From DASVLX01 sp035552275 (GTDB taxonomy: Bacteria > Actinomycetota > Actinomycetes > Mycobacteriales > Pseudonocardiaceae): 17,467 nucleotides of DNA. Position 1 is the first letter of the stretch. The number at the start of each line of letters is the position of its first letter. The DNA is taken from assembly GCA_035552275.1 (NCBI GenBank), contig DASZLR010000176.1, positions 1 through 17,467 on the forward strand, in the 5' to 3' direction. Positions 1-5,689 of the stretch are shown here, piece by piece. Below the pieces are notes generated by a model that was not told the DNA's origin, made no database searches, and worked only from the letters and a program-made list of their open reading frames with translations. A program made the translations under genes and the position numbers.

Positions 1-627
1 CACGAGCTTGGCCACGTGCTGTTCGAGGACTGGGTGGACAGCGGCGCGGGCAATGGGAGTGACCGACGCACTGCGGAGATTCGAGCCGACACCTTCGCTC
101 GGCACCTGCTCGTGCCGGTCGAGGGCTTGCGTGAGTTCCTCCGGGACCGAGAGATCGTGACCCAATCCACCCTCTCTGAGATCGTTCAGCGATTCCTGGC
201 CTCGCCCCCGATTGCCGCAATCGCGTTGCACCAGGCCAATTTCATCGATGACGGCACCAAGCAGGAGTGGATGTCGTTGACCGCGCCACAATTGGCGGCC
301 CGGTTCGGGTGGAGCGACCAGTACCGGGCATTGCAGACCGACTCCGATCAGCGGCGGGCACCGCAACGGTTGCTTGCCCGCGCGATCAAGGGCTACGCGG
401 AGGGGGCGCTGCCTGCGCAGGCCATCGCCACCTTGCGCGGCATCACCTTGGAGGCTGCCGAAGCGGACTTGCGCGAGGCAGGTGTCGTGCCTGTCGAGCG
501 ACCGATTCCGTGGACTGAGGCCGCCGAACTGCCTGACGTACGGGTGGACCTGGCGGCCTTGGATGAAGATCTGAACGCGCCGGACGATGACGGCCATCGC
601 GCAGTGACGGAACGAGACCCGAGATGA
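1..627 (+). CDS. ImmA/IrrE-family metallopeptidase (5' truncated by window)
   Basis: The reading frame is open from the first base, which encodes HELGH, the HExxH zinc site of the ImmA/IrrE (COG2856) peptidases. The next conserved block, EIRADTFARHLLVP, is about 25 residues later; its Glu is the expected third zinc ligand and the Ala/Leu pattern is typical of the family. The start and any N-terminal XRE helix-turn-helix lie outside the window. The C-terminal half is helical and ends in an acidic tail. Family members usually cleave a repressor or an antitoxin-like partner in the cytoplasm. The stop overlaps the next gene's start (ATGA), so the two are probably translated as a coupled pair, with this protein acting on or neutralising the PIN-like product. 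The family call is firm; the substrate is unknown. Confidence 0.85.
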   Translation, partial: HELGHVLFEDWVDSGAGNGSDRRTAEIRADTFARHLLVPVEGLREFLRDREIVTQSTLSEIVQRFLASPPIAAIALHQANFIDDGTKQEWMSLTAPQLAARFGWSDQYRALQTDSDQRRAPQRLLARAIKGYAEGALPAQAIATLRGITLEAAEADLREAGVVPVERPIPWTEAAELPDVRVDLAALDEDLNAPDDDGHRAVTERDPR

Positions 628-1238
628 GCCACCGGCCGATCATCGACGCCGGACCCGGCCTGAACTTCTTCTCCATCAACAAGGAGCGTCTCCTCATTGG
701 CGTCCTTGGACAGCTCAGCGCACCGGAGTGCGTTGAGGAGGAGGTGTTTCGCAAGTCCCGACGGGATGCCCGCTTCCGCTCCGCCGCAACGGTTTGGCGA
801 AAGCTGGCACCCAAGTGGGTACAGATACTGTCCGATGACCAGACGCCCGAACTCGCAACTGTCGTCCACCGGATCACCCGACAACCTATGGAACAGCGAC
901 TGAAACACCCCAAAGACCTGGGCGAGACGATGGTCATCGCGCACGCGGTTGTCGCTGCCGAATCCGGCGAGACAGTGACTGTGCTCATCGATGACGGGGC
1001 AGGTGCGCGAACGGCTACCTCAGAAATCAACCGACTCAAACGACTCCATGCCGGCGGCCACGCCGTGGGGTCGATCAGACTTGTGAACACACTGACAGTC
1101 CTGGAGCGCGCGGCCCGCGGACCACACATCCCGGACAAGCCCACGATGCGCATCATCGACACCCAACTACGCGGTCTCGATGATGGCCTACCGCCGATCC
1201 AGACGACCAACCTGCTGTCGTCTACACGCTGGTCCTGA
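624..1238 (+). CDS. PIN-like nuclease, probable toxin
   Basis: The 204-residue product has the layout of a PIN-domain ribonuclease. Asp8 lies in a hydrophobic strand followed by Gly-Pro (PIIDAGPGLNFF), an acidic patch is near residues 37-40, Glu101 sits in LGETMVIAHA, and Asp123/Asp124 sit in VLIDDGAGARTA. These match the positions of the metal-binding acids of PIN enzymes, which cleave RNA with Mg2+ or Mn2+. The start overlaps the ImmA/IrrE stop by 4 nt. Such pairings are common in mobile toxin-antitoxin-like modules of actinobacteria. The stop codon lies only 2 nt before the degraded att copy at 1241, so this gene closes the DNA segment left of the integrated element. Toxicity is inferred; a non-toxic PIN-fold DNA-repair or defence role is possible. 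Confidence 0.7.
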   Translation: MSHRPIIDAGPGLNFFSINKERLLIGVLGQLSAPECVEEEVFRKSRRDARFRSAATVWRKLAPKWVQILSDDQTPELATVVHRITRQPMEQRLKHPKDLGETMVIAHAVVAAESGETVTVLIDDGAGARTATSEINRLKRLHAGGHAVGSIRLVNTLTVLERAARGPHIPDKPTMRIIDTQLRGLDDGLPPIQTTNLLSSTRWS

Positions 1239-1253
1239 AATGTAGGGCAGGTG

Positions 1254-1286
1254 GGGACTTGAACCCACGGCCAAGGGATTATGAGT
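1254..1286 (+). repeat. Distal attachment site (att core, decayed tRNA 3' end)
   Basis: This is an exact 33-bp copy of the anticodon-loop-to-T-arm part of the tRNA at 5475-5548. To its left (1241-1253) the match to the tRNA 3' end continues, but with A replacing G in the acceptor-stem region (position 1244) and one extra G in the run at 1253-1256. To its right (from 1287) similarity stops. This is the displaced end of the target tRNA gene, or the end of an older element in the same site. Confidence 0.88.
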
Positions 1287-1310
1287 GCTTGCGGTATGTG
1301 CGCTGTTCTG

Positions 1311-1332
1311 ACCTGCGAATACGCAGGTATTC
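1311..1332. promoter_or_regulatory. Two interleaved dyads inside the left element end
   Basis: Two perfect inverted repeats share bases: ACCTGCG-AATA-CGCAGGT (1311-1328) and GAATAC-GCAG-GTATTC (1317-1332). They lie 25 nt inside the left att core and about 140 nt upstream of the regulator gene. They could be an operator, an accessory recombination site for an integrase or excision factor, or alternative RNA hairpins. There is no direct evidence to choose among these. Confidence 0.45.
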
Positions 1333-1347
1333 AAGTGGCTGGCCCGT

Positions 1348-1370
1348 CGAGTCCCTTGCTGTCCGCAAGC
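1348..1370 (+). repeat. Candidate integrase arm-type site, left
   Basis: CGAGTCCCTTGCT (1348-1360), then 4 nt, then GCAAGC. The same 13-mer followed by GCAAGC occurs at 5417-5437, next to the other end of the element and in the same orientation. The CTTGC/GCAAG parts form a small inverted repeat in both copies. In the circularised element the two copies would flank the att core at 61 and 55 nt, the arrangement expected of arm sites bound by the N-terminal domain of a tyrosine integrase. Confidence 0.5.
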
Positions 1371-1473
1371 CTTCATGTTCATCCATAGTGGACGGCCGCC
1401 GAACTCCACCAATCGGGGTTGACGCGTCGGTCGTCTACGCTGGGAGCCATCCCCTCACCGGAGAACGTTACCC

Positions 1474-2652
1474 ATGGGTTCGGAGATCGGACGTCGGCTA
1501 CGGCAGATCAGGCAGGCCCGTCGTAAGAGCCTAGCCGTGATCGCCGGGCGGGCGGGCATCTCGACCGGGTACCTGTCGCGGCTGGAATCCGGGGATCGCG
1601 CGCTGGACCGGCGTTCGCTCATCGTGAAGCTGGCGGACGCGCTGGAAGTGGCACCCAGCGAGATCACGGGTTCAGCCATCGGCACACCCGGCGAACTGGA
1701 CGAGGACCGGTCGCTCAACGACGTCCGGCTCGCCCTGCTGGCCGTGAGCATGGGCGAGCCACAGGGCCAGGTCGCGACCGTCGACGCGCTGAACTCGCGA
1801 GTCACCGAGATATTGAACGCACAGCGCGACTGTGACTATGCGCTGGTCGGTGCCAGGCTGCCCGAACTCATCCGCGACCTGCACACCACCCAGTCCGCCG
1901 GTCCAAACGAACGTGCCGTGCTGCGGCTGCTGGTGATGATCCACGTGCAGGGCACACAGGCATGGCTGGGTGACATCGGTGCCAGCCTTGATCTCGCCTG
2001 GCAGGCGTCGAACCTCGCGCAGCGCGCGGCTGAACATCTTGAGGAACCCCTATACCGCGCGGTGAGCGCGTTCGGCTCGGCCTTCGGGCTACTCAGCGCC
2101 GGCGGGTTCGACATGGCAGCCCGGACACTCGCCGCGGTCGATCCAGGCACGAAGACCAGCGATGCCACGCAGATGGCCGGAATGTTGGCCCTCACATCTT
2201 CATTGGTGCTGGCGGCCCAGGGCGATCACTCGGAGCGGCAGGCGGCGCTGGAACACGCGGCCGATCTCGCCGGACGTACCGGAGAACGCAACGCCATGTG
2301 GTTCGGGTTCGGCCCGAGTAACGTCGGGGTATGGCGCATGTCAGTCGCGCTGGAAGCCGGCGAATACGCCGAAGCCGCCAAGATCGCGGAGAAGGTCGAC
2401 CCCAACGCGCTGCCCTCCCCGACGCGCAAGTCTGCCTACTACCGCGAGTACGGGCGAGCACTGGCCCGGCTGCCGAAACAACGAGACGCCGCCGTGATGA
2501 TGTTGCGGCGCGCGGAGCGGATTTCGCCAGCTCGCATCCACCGCCATCCCTTCATGCGCGCTGTTCTTGCCGAGTTGTTGGTCAGGGCCAAGCAGGATGC
2601 GGTCGGCCGGGAACTGCGGGGCATGGCCTACCGGGCAGGACTGCCTGTCTAA
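1474..2652 (+). CDS. XRE helix-turn-helix regulator with TPR-like C-terminus
   Basis: The 392-residue product starts with an XRE/Cro-type helix-turn-helix (about residues 5-65, containing SLAVIAGRAGISTGYLSRLESG). The rest (about residues 95-385) is an all-helical region rich in Ala/Leu with paired-helix spacing like tetratricopeptide repeats, for example LDLAWQASNLAQRAAEHL and YREYGRALARLPKQRDAAVMML. The ATG at 1474 has GGAG at 1460-1463. HTH-TPR architecture is shared with RRNPP-type, peptide-responsive regulators of Gram-positive mobile elements and with many actinomycete developmental regulators. As the first gene of the element, ahead of a palindrome and the small-gene run, it is the likely controller of those genes and perhaps of integrase. 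Whether it binds a peptide or another ligand is unknown. Confidence 0.85.
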   Translation: MGSEIGRRLRQIRQARRKSLAVIAGRAGISTGYLSRLESGDRALDRRSLIVKLADALEVAPSEITGSAIGTPGELDEDRSLNDVRLALLAVSMGEPQGQVATVDALNSRVTEILNAQRDCDYALVGARLPELIRDLHTTQSAGPNERAVLRLLVMIHVQGTQAWLGDIGASLDLAWQASNLAQRAAEHLEEPLYRAVSAFGSAFGLLSAGGFDMAARTLAAVDPGTKTSDATQMAGMLALTSSLVLAAQGDHSERQAALEHAADLAGRTGERNAMWFGFGPSNVGVWRMSVALEAGEYAEAAKIAEKVDPNALPSPTRKSAYYREYGRALARLPKQRDAAVMMLRRAERISPARIHRHPFMRAVLAELLVRAKQDAVGRELRGMAYRAGLPV

Positions 2653-2667
2653 TCCGTTCGGGTGATG

Positions 2668-2682
2668 TTGCCACCGTGGCAA
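2668..2682. promoter_or_regulatory. Perfect 15-bp palindrome, candidate operator
   Basis: TTGCCAC-C-GTGGCAA is a perfect 7-bp dyad around one central base. It lies in the 77-nt gap between the regulator stop and the first small gene, a position suited to control of the small-gene run by the upstream HTH-TPR protein. I could not assign clear -35/-10 boxes around it. A short RNA hairpin is an alternative, although a 1-nt loop makes this less likely. Confidence 0.45.
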
Positions 2683-2729
2683 AACTCTGACCTTGATCGT
2701 TTCTAGCGTCTCTCCTCGGAGGTGACGTG

Positions 2730-3095
2730 ATGAATCTTCGTCCGGTGGGTCCGGCCGTTGGCGTGCCGCGCCACGAGATGCACCATTCGCCCGGTCCGGT
2801 GCCGGCGGCAGATGAGTTGGTGCACGCATGGGAAACGGCCGTCCTGGTCTACGGCCAGGTGCAGGCACGGGCCGACGCCGCGCCGTTGCGGGACGTTGCG
2901 GCGGCGCGGGAGATGACGGAGGCGTCAGCACAGATCGCCCGGACCTGGCGGGAGCTGTTGGCTGCCCGGCAGGTGCCGCTGTGGGTGTCGTCGGCCATCG
3001 AAACGGCCGCCGACATGTTCGAGGAACAAGCCGACGCCTGGCGGGCCAGGGAAGGCCGCGCCTGGCAGGCGCAACAACAAGGAGAGAATCAATAG
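2730..3095 (+). CDS. Small helical protein of unknown function (element cargo)
   Basis: The 121-residue product is not recognised. It has a Pro/His-containing N-terminus (residues 1-25) and then a predicted all-helical body rich in Ala, Glu, Arg and Trp (HAWETAVLVYGQVQARADA, ADMFEEQADAWRAREGRAW), suggesting a helical bundle or short coiled coil. There is no signal peptide or membrane segment. The strong ribosome binding site GGAGGTGA (2718-2725) is better spaced for the ATG at 2730 than for the in-frame GTG at 2727. It is the first gene of a tightly packed run: its stop overlaps the next start by 1 nt (TAGTG). Coding reality is supported by GC-rich third positions, the ribosome site and the tight packing. 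Confidence 0.7.
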   Translation: MNLRPVGPAVGVPRHEMHHSPGPVPAADELVHAWETAVLVYGQVQARADAAPLRDVAAAREMTEASAQIARTWRELLAARQVPLWVSSAIETAADMFEEQADAWRAREGRAWQAQQQGENQ

Positions 3096-3355
3096 TGAGT
3101 CAGCAGGCAATGAACGGCCAGGCGAGTTTCGGCACGCACACCAACGCCGAGATCGACCTGTACCGAGGCCAGAACGGGTTCTTGCGGATGTACGTGTTGG
3201 CCGCCGATGGCTCAAATTCAGTGGAGTTCGTGCACCCTTCGGAGGGTGACGCACAACGGTCGGTCGCATTCCTGCGGTCGCTGAGCGAGCAGGCACAGCG
3301 GATGGCCGGCGAGCTGGCTCGGCTCACGCCGGCCGAGCCGGACTCGGGGGTGTGA
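3095..3355 (+). CDS. Small protein of unknown function (element cargo)
   Basis: The GTG at 3095 overlaps the previous stop and has GGAG at 3081-3084. The frame is open upstream of this GTG, but the overlap and ribosome site favour starting here. The 86-residue product begins MSQQAMNGQASFG, then has two short beta-like segments (EIDLYRGQNGFLRMYVL, NSVEFVHPS) and a C-terminal helix (QRSVAFLRSLSEQAQRMAGELARL). It is soluble, with no Cys and no recognised domain. The next gene starts 3 nt after its stop, so it is probably produced with its neighbours from one transcript. Its function is unknown; being small and co-translated, it may belong to a complex with the adjacent products. Confidence 0.7.
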   Translation: MSQQAMNGQASFGTHTNAEIDLYRGQNGFLRMYVLAADGSNSVEFVHPSEGDAQRSVAFLRSLSEQAQRMAGELARLTPAEPDSGV

Positions 3356-3358
3356 TCG

Positions 3359-3682
3359 GTGGGCGGGGTTGAGGAAGCGGACGCCGGGCCCGTGCTGGAT
3401 CAGTTGGCGCTGACCGGGCCGCTGATGGTCGCGGCGGCGGCACTGTCACACGTGAAGATCGCCGAGTGCGATCCGGCCATGATGGCCGGGGGTTCCCCGG
3501 TCGGTGAGCCGAAAGTGGCGATCACCTTCGACGCGTTCCTGGTCGAGCCGCTGTCGCTGGTGATGCCGGTCACGGTGTTGCGGCGGCTGGTCGCCGCGTC
3601 GTCCCCGTTCCTCGCCCCGCCACCGGGGGACTGTGCCCCCGCCGACAAGACCGGCCGACCCGGCGGTGCCAGCGATGGCTGA
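3359..3682 (+). CDS. Unknown protein, related by eye to N-terminus of next gene
   Basis: The GTG at 3359 lies 3 nt after the preceding stop, with GGGGG at 3346-3350 as a plausible ribosome site. The product has 107 residues and no signal peptide. Its middle (about residues 30-85) has an alternating beta/loop pattern ending in EPLSLVMPVTVLRRLVAAS. This resembles GSLSLILPADVAQRLF in the N-terminal part of the following gene, with a similar beta strand (VAITFDAF versus VQVIFSTD) just before it in both. The two may be diverged tandem copies. The C-terminus is Pro/Gly-rich and probably disordered. The stop overlaps the next start by 8 nt. Function not recognised. Confidence 0.65.
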   Translation: MGGVEEADAGPVLDQLALTGPLMVAAAALSHVKIAECDPAMMAGGSPVGEPKVAITFDAFLVEPLSLVMPVTVLRRLVAASSPFLAPPPGDCAPADKTGRPGGASDG

Positions 3683-4283
3683 GCCGCCGGGCGGGCCGGC
3701 CGGCGCCGTGCACCGACTGCCGGGCGGGCAGCCCTTCGCCATGGAGATCCGGTCCGGCGCTCGTGTGCAGGTGCTGCACGGCCAGCCCGGCGATCCGGTG
3801 CAGGTGATCTTCTCCACTGACCGGCGAGACTGGCCCCGACCCGACGACGGAGGTTCACTGTCGCTGATACTGCCCGCCGACGTGGCCCAGCGGCTGTTCG
3901 TGGGACCGGTGGGCGAGACCGACAACGAACAGGAGCCGGACCGGCCGGGTGACGGGGATCGACGGCCAGCCCAGAGGAAGGACACCATGCCGGCATGTGA
4001 ACCGGTGGGGCCGATGGTCAGAATCCGTGCACTCCGGCACGCCTACGGTCTCACCGCCGCACAACTGGCCGACCGCATGGCCGAACTCGGAGTGCCCGTC
4101 GATCGCAACTCGCTGTACAACATCGAGTCGGGCGCGAAAAAACCCAGCGACCGGATACTCGACGCCTACGCCCGCGCCCTCGGCGTGCATCCCCTCGACG
4201 TCTGGCAAGGTCTACCGAGACCAGCCACAACCGAACCAGACCGCGTAACCGCCCCTACCGACGGGACCACGGAACAGGGGTAG
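3675..4283 (+). CDS. XRE-type HTH protein with N-terminal domain of unknown function
   Basis: The 202-residue product combines an unknown N-terminal domain (about residues 10-80, resembling the preceding gene) and an acidic linker (80-104) with a C-terminal XRE-like helix-turn-helix (about 113-178, containing LTAAQLADRMAELGVPVDRN then SLYNIESGAKKPSD). The ATG at 3675 overlaps the upstream gene. A second in-frame ATG at 3987 (Met105) has a better ribosome site, GAGGAAGGA at 3974-3982, and would give a 98-residue stand-alone DNA-binding protein. Either a full-length fusion, a short form, or both may be made. As the last plus-strand gene before the integrase it could repress the element or help direct excision, but nothing shows which. 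Confidence 0.75.
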   Translation: MAEPPGGPAGAVHRLPGGQPFAMEIRSGARVQVLHGQPGDPVQVIFSTDRRDWPRPDDGGSLSLILPADVAQRLFVGPVGETDNEQEPDRPGDGDRRPAQRKDTMPACEPVGPMVRIRALRHAYGLTAAQLADRMAELGVPVDRNSLYNIESGAKKPSDRILDAYARALGVHPLDVWQGLPRPATTEPDRVTAPTDGTTEQG

Positions 4284-4312
4284 TGCGGCTCGACGCGCAC
4301 ATCCGTCGATCT

Positions 4313-4333
4313 CTGCGGGCTTTGTGCCCGCAG
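4313..4333. terminator. Hairpin between convergent HTH and integrase genes
   Basis: CTGCGGGC-TTTGT-GCCCGCAG forms a perfect 8-bp GC-rich stem with a 5-nt loop, 30 nt after the HTH gene stop and about 100 nt past the integrase stop on the other strand. No U-run follows, as is usual for actinomycete terminators. A 12-nt self-complementary GC block (GCCCGCGCGGGC, 4346-4357) follows, and another stem overlaps the integrase stop (4428-4448). The region is probably a bidirectional transcription stop. Confidence 0.55.
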
Positions 4334-4436
4334 CATATCATCGGAGCCCGCGCGGGCCGGTGAGCGAAACAGTTCATGACGCGGCAATTATTCGCGCAAA
4401 AAGATTCTGAAGTGCCAAGTGAACGCCGACCGGCCG

Positions 4437-5399
4437 CTAAAGCCGGTCTCCCAACGCGGCGCGGCGGTGCGCTTCGCGTGCTCGTTCGTCGGCAGCCGAC
4501 GCGCCGTAGCGACCGACCATTTCTCGGGATCGCCAACCGGCCAGCCGCATAAGGTCCTGCTCCTGTCCCCCATTGGCTAGCCAGGTATGGGCGAAGGTGT
4601 GCCGAAACAGGTGCGGATGCACATGGGGCACGTTCGCGTCATCGGCACGACGGTTGAGCATCTGCCGTATCCCGGACTCACCGAGCGGGCCTTTCTTGCC
4701 GAGCCACAGCGCAGCGGTCTTGCTGGCCTGGGACTGGCGCGAACGCACACGAAGGTACCGGCGCAGCGACTCACCGGTCTTGGCGCCAAAGGGCACCGAC
4801 CGCTCACGCCGACCTTTGCCCATCACCTGCGCTACGTCGGTATCGAAGTCGAGATCGTCCACCAGCAGCGGGGCGATCTCACCGCACCGTGCGCCGGTGT
4901 CGATGAACAGACGGATCAACGCGGCATCGCGCCGGTTCTCGAACGTGTTTCCCTTGGTGGTAGCCAGAAGTGCGCGCAACTGATCTTCCGACAGCACCGG
5001 CACCGGCTGCTCCGGCACGGCCGGCGGCTTCATCTTGGCGAACGGGCTGGTCCCGATCTCGCCTTCCACTTCGTCCAGCCAGCGGAAAAACTGCTGTAGT
5101 GACCGGTAGTGCTTGGCGACCTGTGCGGCGGATATCGGCTTGCCCGTGCGCTTGTTCGGCCGCTCCTGAAGGTGCACGAGGTAGTGCTCGATGTGCTCGC
5201 GGCTAACCGTGTTCGCCCCGGTCGGCATCCCGTGCTCCACCAGGTAGTTCGTGAACTCCTCGGCGACGGTCAGATACGACTTGATCGTGCTGGGTGCCTT
5301 GTTCGCCGCGCGCAGATGCCGCTGCCAGTCCGGTAGCAACTGCCGAAGATCGTCCAGCGGTATCTCGGTGGCCGAGGATCGGACGTCAGAGCTCGCCAT
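4437..5399 (-). CDS. int: Tyrosine recombinase/integrase of the element
   Basis: The 320-residue product has the full tyrosine-recombinase signature. An N-terminal SAM-like core-binding domain (about residues 14-112, with STIKSYLTVAEEFTNYL) is followed by a catalytic domain from about 135 with Arg171 (TGARCGEI), Lys195 (MGKGRRER), His263-x-x-Arg266 (HPHLFRHTFA), Trp289 (LAGWRS, a Trp where others have His) and the nucleophile Tyr298 (GRYG). All catalytic residues look intact. The frame is open to 5435, but Met at 5399 gives a normal N-terminus and leaves the 13-bp repeat at 5417 outside the coding region. It sits directly beside the tRNA target and probably acts at the 33-bp core. The ribosome site is weak, which may limit expression. 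It converges on the cargo genes, so it is controlled separately. Confidence 0.93.
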   Translation of the reverse strand: MASSDVRSSATEIPLDDLRQLLPDWQRHLRAANKAPSTIKSYLTVAEEFTNYLVEHGMPTGANTVSREHIEHYLVHLQERPNKRTGKPISAAQVAKHYRSLQQFFRWLDEVEGEIGTSPFAKMKPPAVPEQPVPVLSEDQLRALLATTKGNTFENRRDAALIRLFIDTGARCGEIAPLLVDDLDFDTDVAQVMGKGRRERSVPFGAKTGESLRRYLRVRSRQSQASKTAALWLGKKGPLGESGIRQMLNRRADDANVPHVHPHLFRHTFAHTWLANGGQEQDLMRLAGWRSREMVGRYGASAADERAREAHRRAALGDRL

Positions 5400-5416
5400 G
5401 CCCCCGACGATACGAC

Positions 5417-5437
5417 CGAGTCCCTTGCTCTGCAAGC
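5417..5437 (+). repeat. Candidate integrase arm-type site, right
   Basis: CGAGTCCCTTGCT (5417-5429), then 2 nt, then GCAAGC, is the partner of 1348-1370. It lies 18 nt upstream of the integrase start and 55 nt from the att core. Integrase binding here could also repress its own promoter. The tRNA itself contains a near match to the 12-mer (GAGTCCCCTGCT, 5514-5525). Confidence 0.5.
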
Positions 5438-5474
5438 TCTGTACGGGATCGAATCCCTTCGTATTGACTGGTTG

Positions 5475-5548
5475 TGGGGCAGGTGGGACTTGAACCCACG
5501 GCCAAGGGATTATGAGTCCCCTGCTCTAACCATCTGAGCTACTGCCCC
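5475..5548 (-). tRNA. tRNA with anticodon CAT (elongator Met or Ile2)
   Basis: A complete 74-nt cloverleaf reads on the minus strand: acceptor GGGGCAG/CTGCCCC with discriminator A, D stem GCTC/GAGC, anticodon stem GGGGA/TCCCT with loop CTCATAA, and T stem GTGGG/CCCAC with loop TTCAAGT. CCA is not encoded. A CAT anticodon without initiator features means either elongator methionine or the isoleucine tRNA that is modified to lysidine; I cannot separate them by eye. Its anticodon-to-T-arm segment is the att core of the element. Confidence 0.95.
5485..5517 (+). repeat. tRNA-proximal attachment site (att core)
   Basis: This is the 33-bp exact partner of 1254-1286. It lies inside the tRNA gene from the anticodon loop through the T arm. 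Because the element carries a matching tRNA 3' end, the tRNA remains intact after integration. Confidence 0.9.
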
Positions 5549-5590
5549 GCGACACCCGACCATTGGGTCAGGAGCCCAGCACGAAGGCTA

Positions 5591-5607
5591 CCGGCCGAGG
5601 GGGCCGG
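5591..5607. terminator. GC hairpin downstream of the membrane-protein gene
   Basis: CCGGCC-GAGGG-GGCCGG is a perfect 6-bp stem with a 5-nt loop, about 83 nt beyond the stop of the minus-strand gene at 5690 and upstream of the tRNA. It may end that transcript. There is no U-tract. Confidence 0.35.
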
Positions 5608-5689
5608 AGGCCGCCGGACCCCTGGCCCGGATCTGCGCTCCTGAATCGTCGTCGTCGAGGCCAATCCAACGAACAGGCCGGTCGGCGAC

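Larger units (their letters stand above)
1241..5517. mobile_element. Mini integrative element in a tRNA(CAT) gene
   Basis: A 33-bp exact direct repeat (1254-1286 and 5485-5517) brackets a module with a tyrosine integrase at one end, directly beside the intact tRNA. This is the classic layout for site-specific integration into a tRNA 3' half. Homology outside the exact core continues to the tRNA 3' end in both copies (from 1241 and 5473), with one substitution and one inserted G on the left. Cargo consists of an HTH-TPR-like regulator, four small or medium plus-strand genes, and the convergent integrase. I see no Rep, FtsK/TraB-like translocase, relaxase, capsid gene or MerR-like excisionase. 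It is therefore either a non-autonomous element that needs a helper or the stripped remnant of a larger actinomycete integrative element. Confidence 0.85.

Noticed and set aside
1419..1441. TTGACG followed by TACGCT as a promoter for the HTH-TPR gene
   Set aside because: The spacing is 11 nt, too short for a housekeeping promoter, and no suitable -10 lies 16-19 nt downstream.
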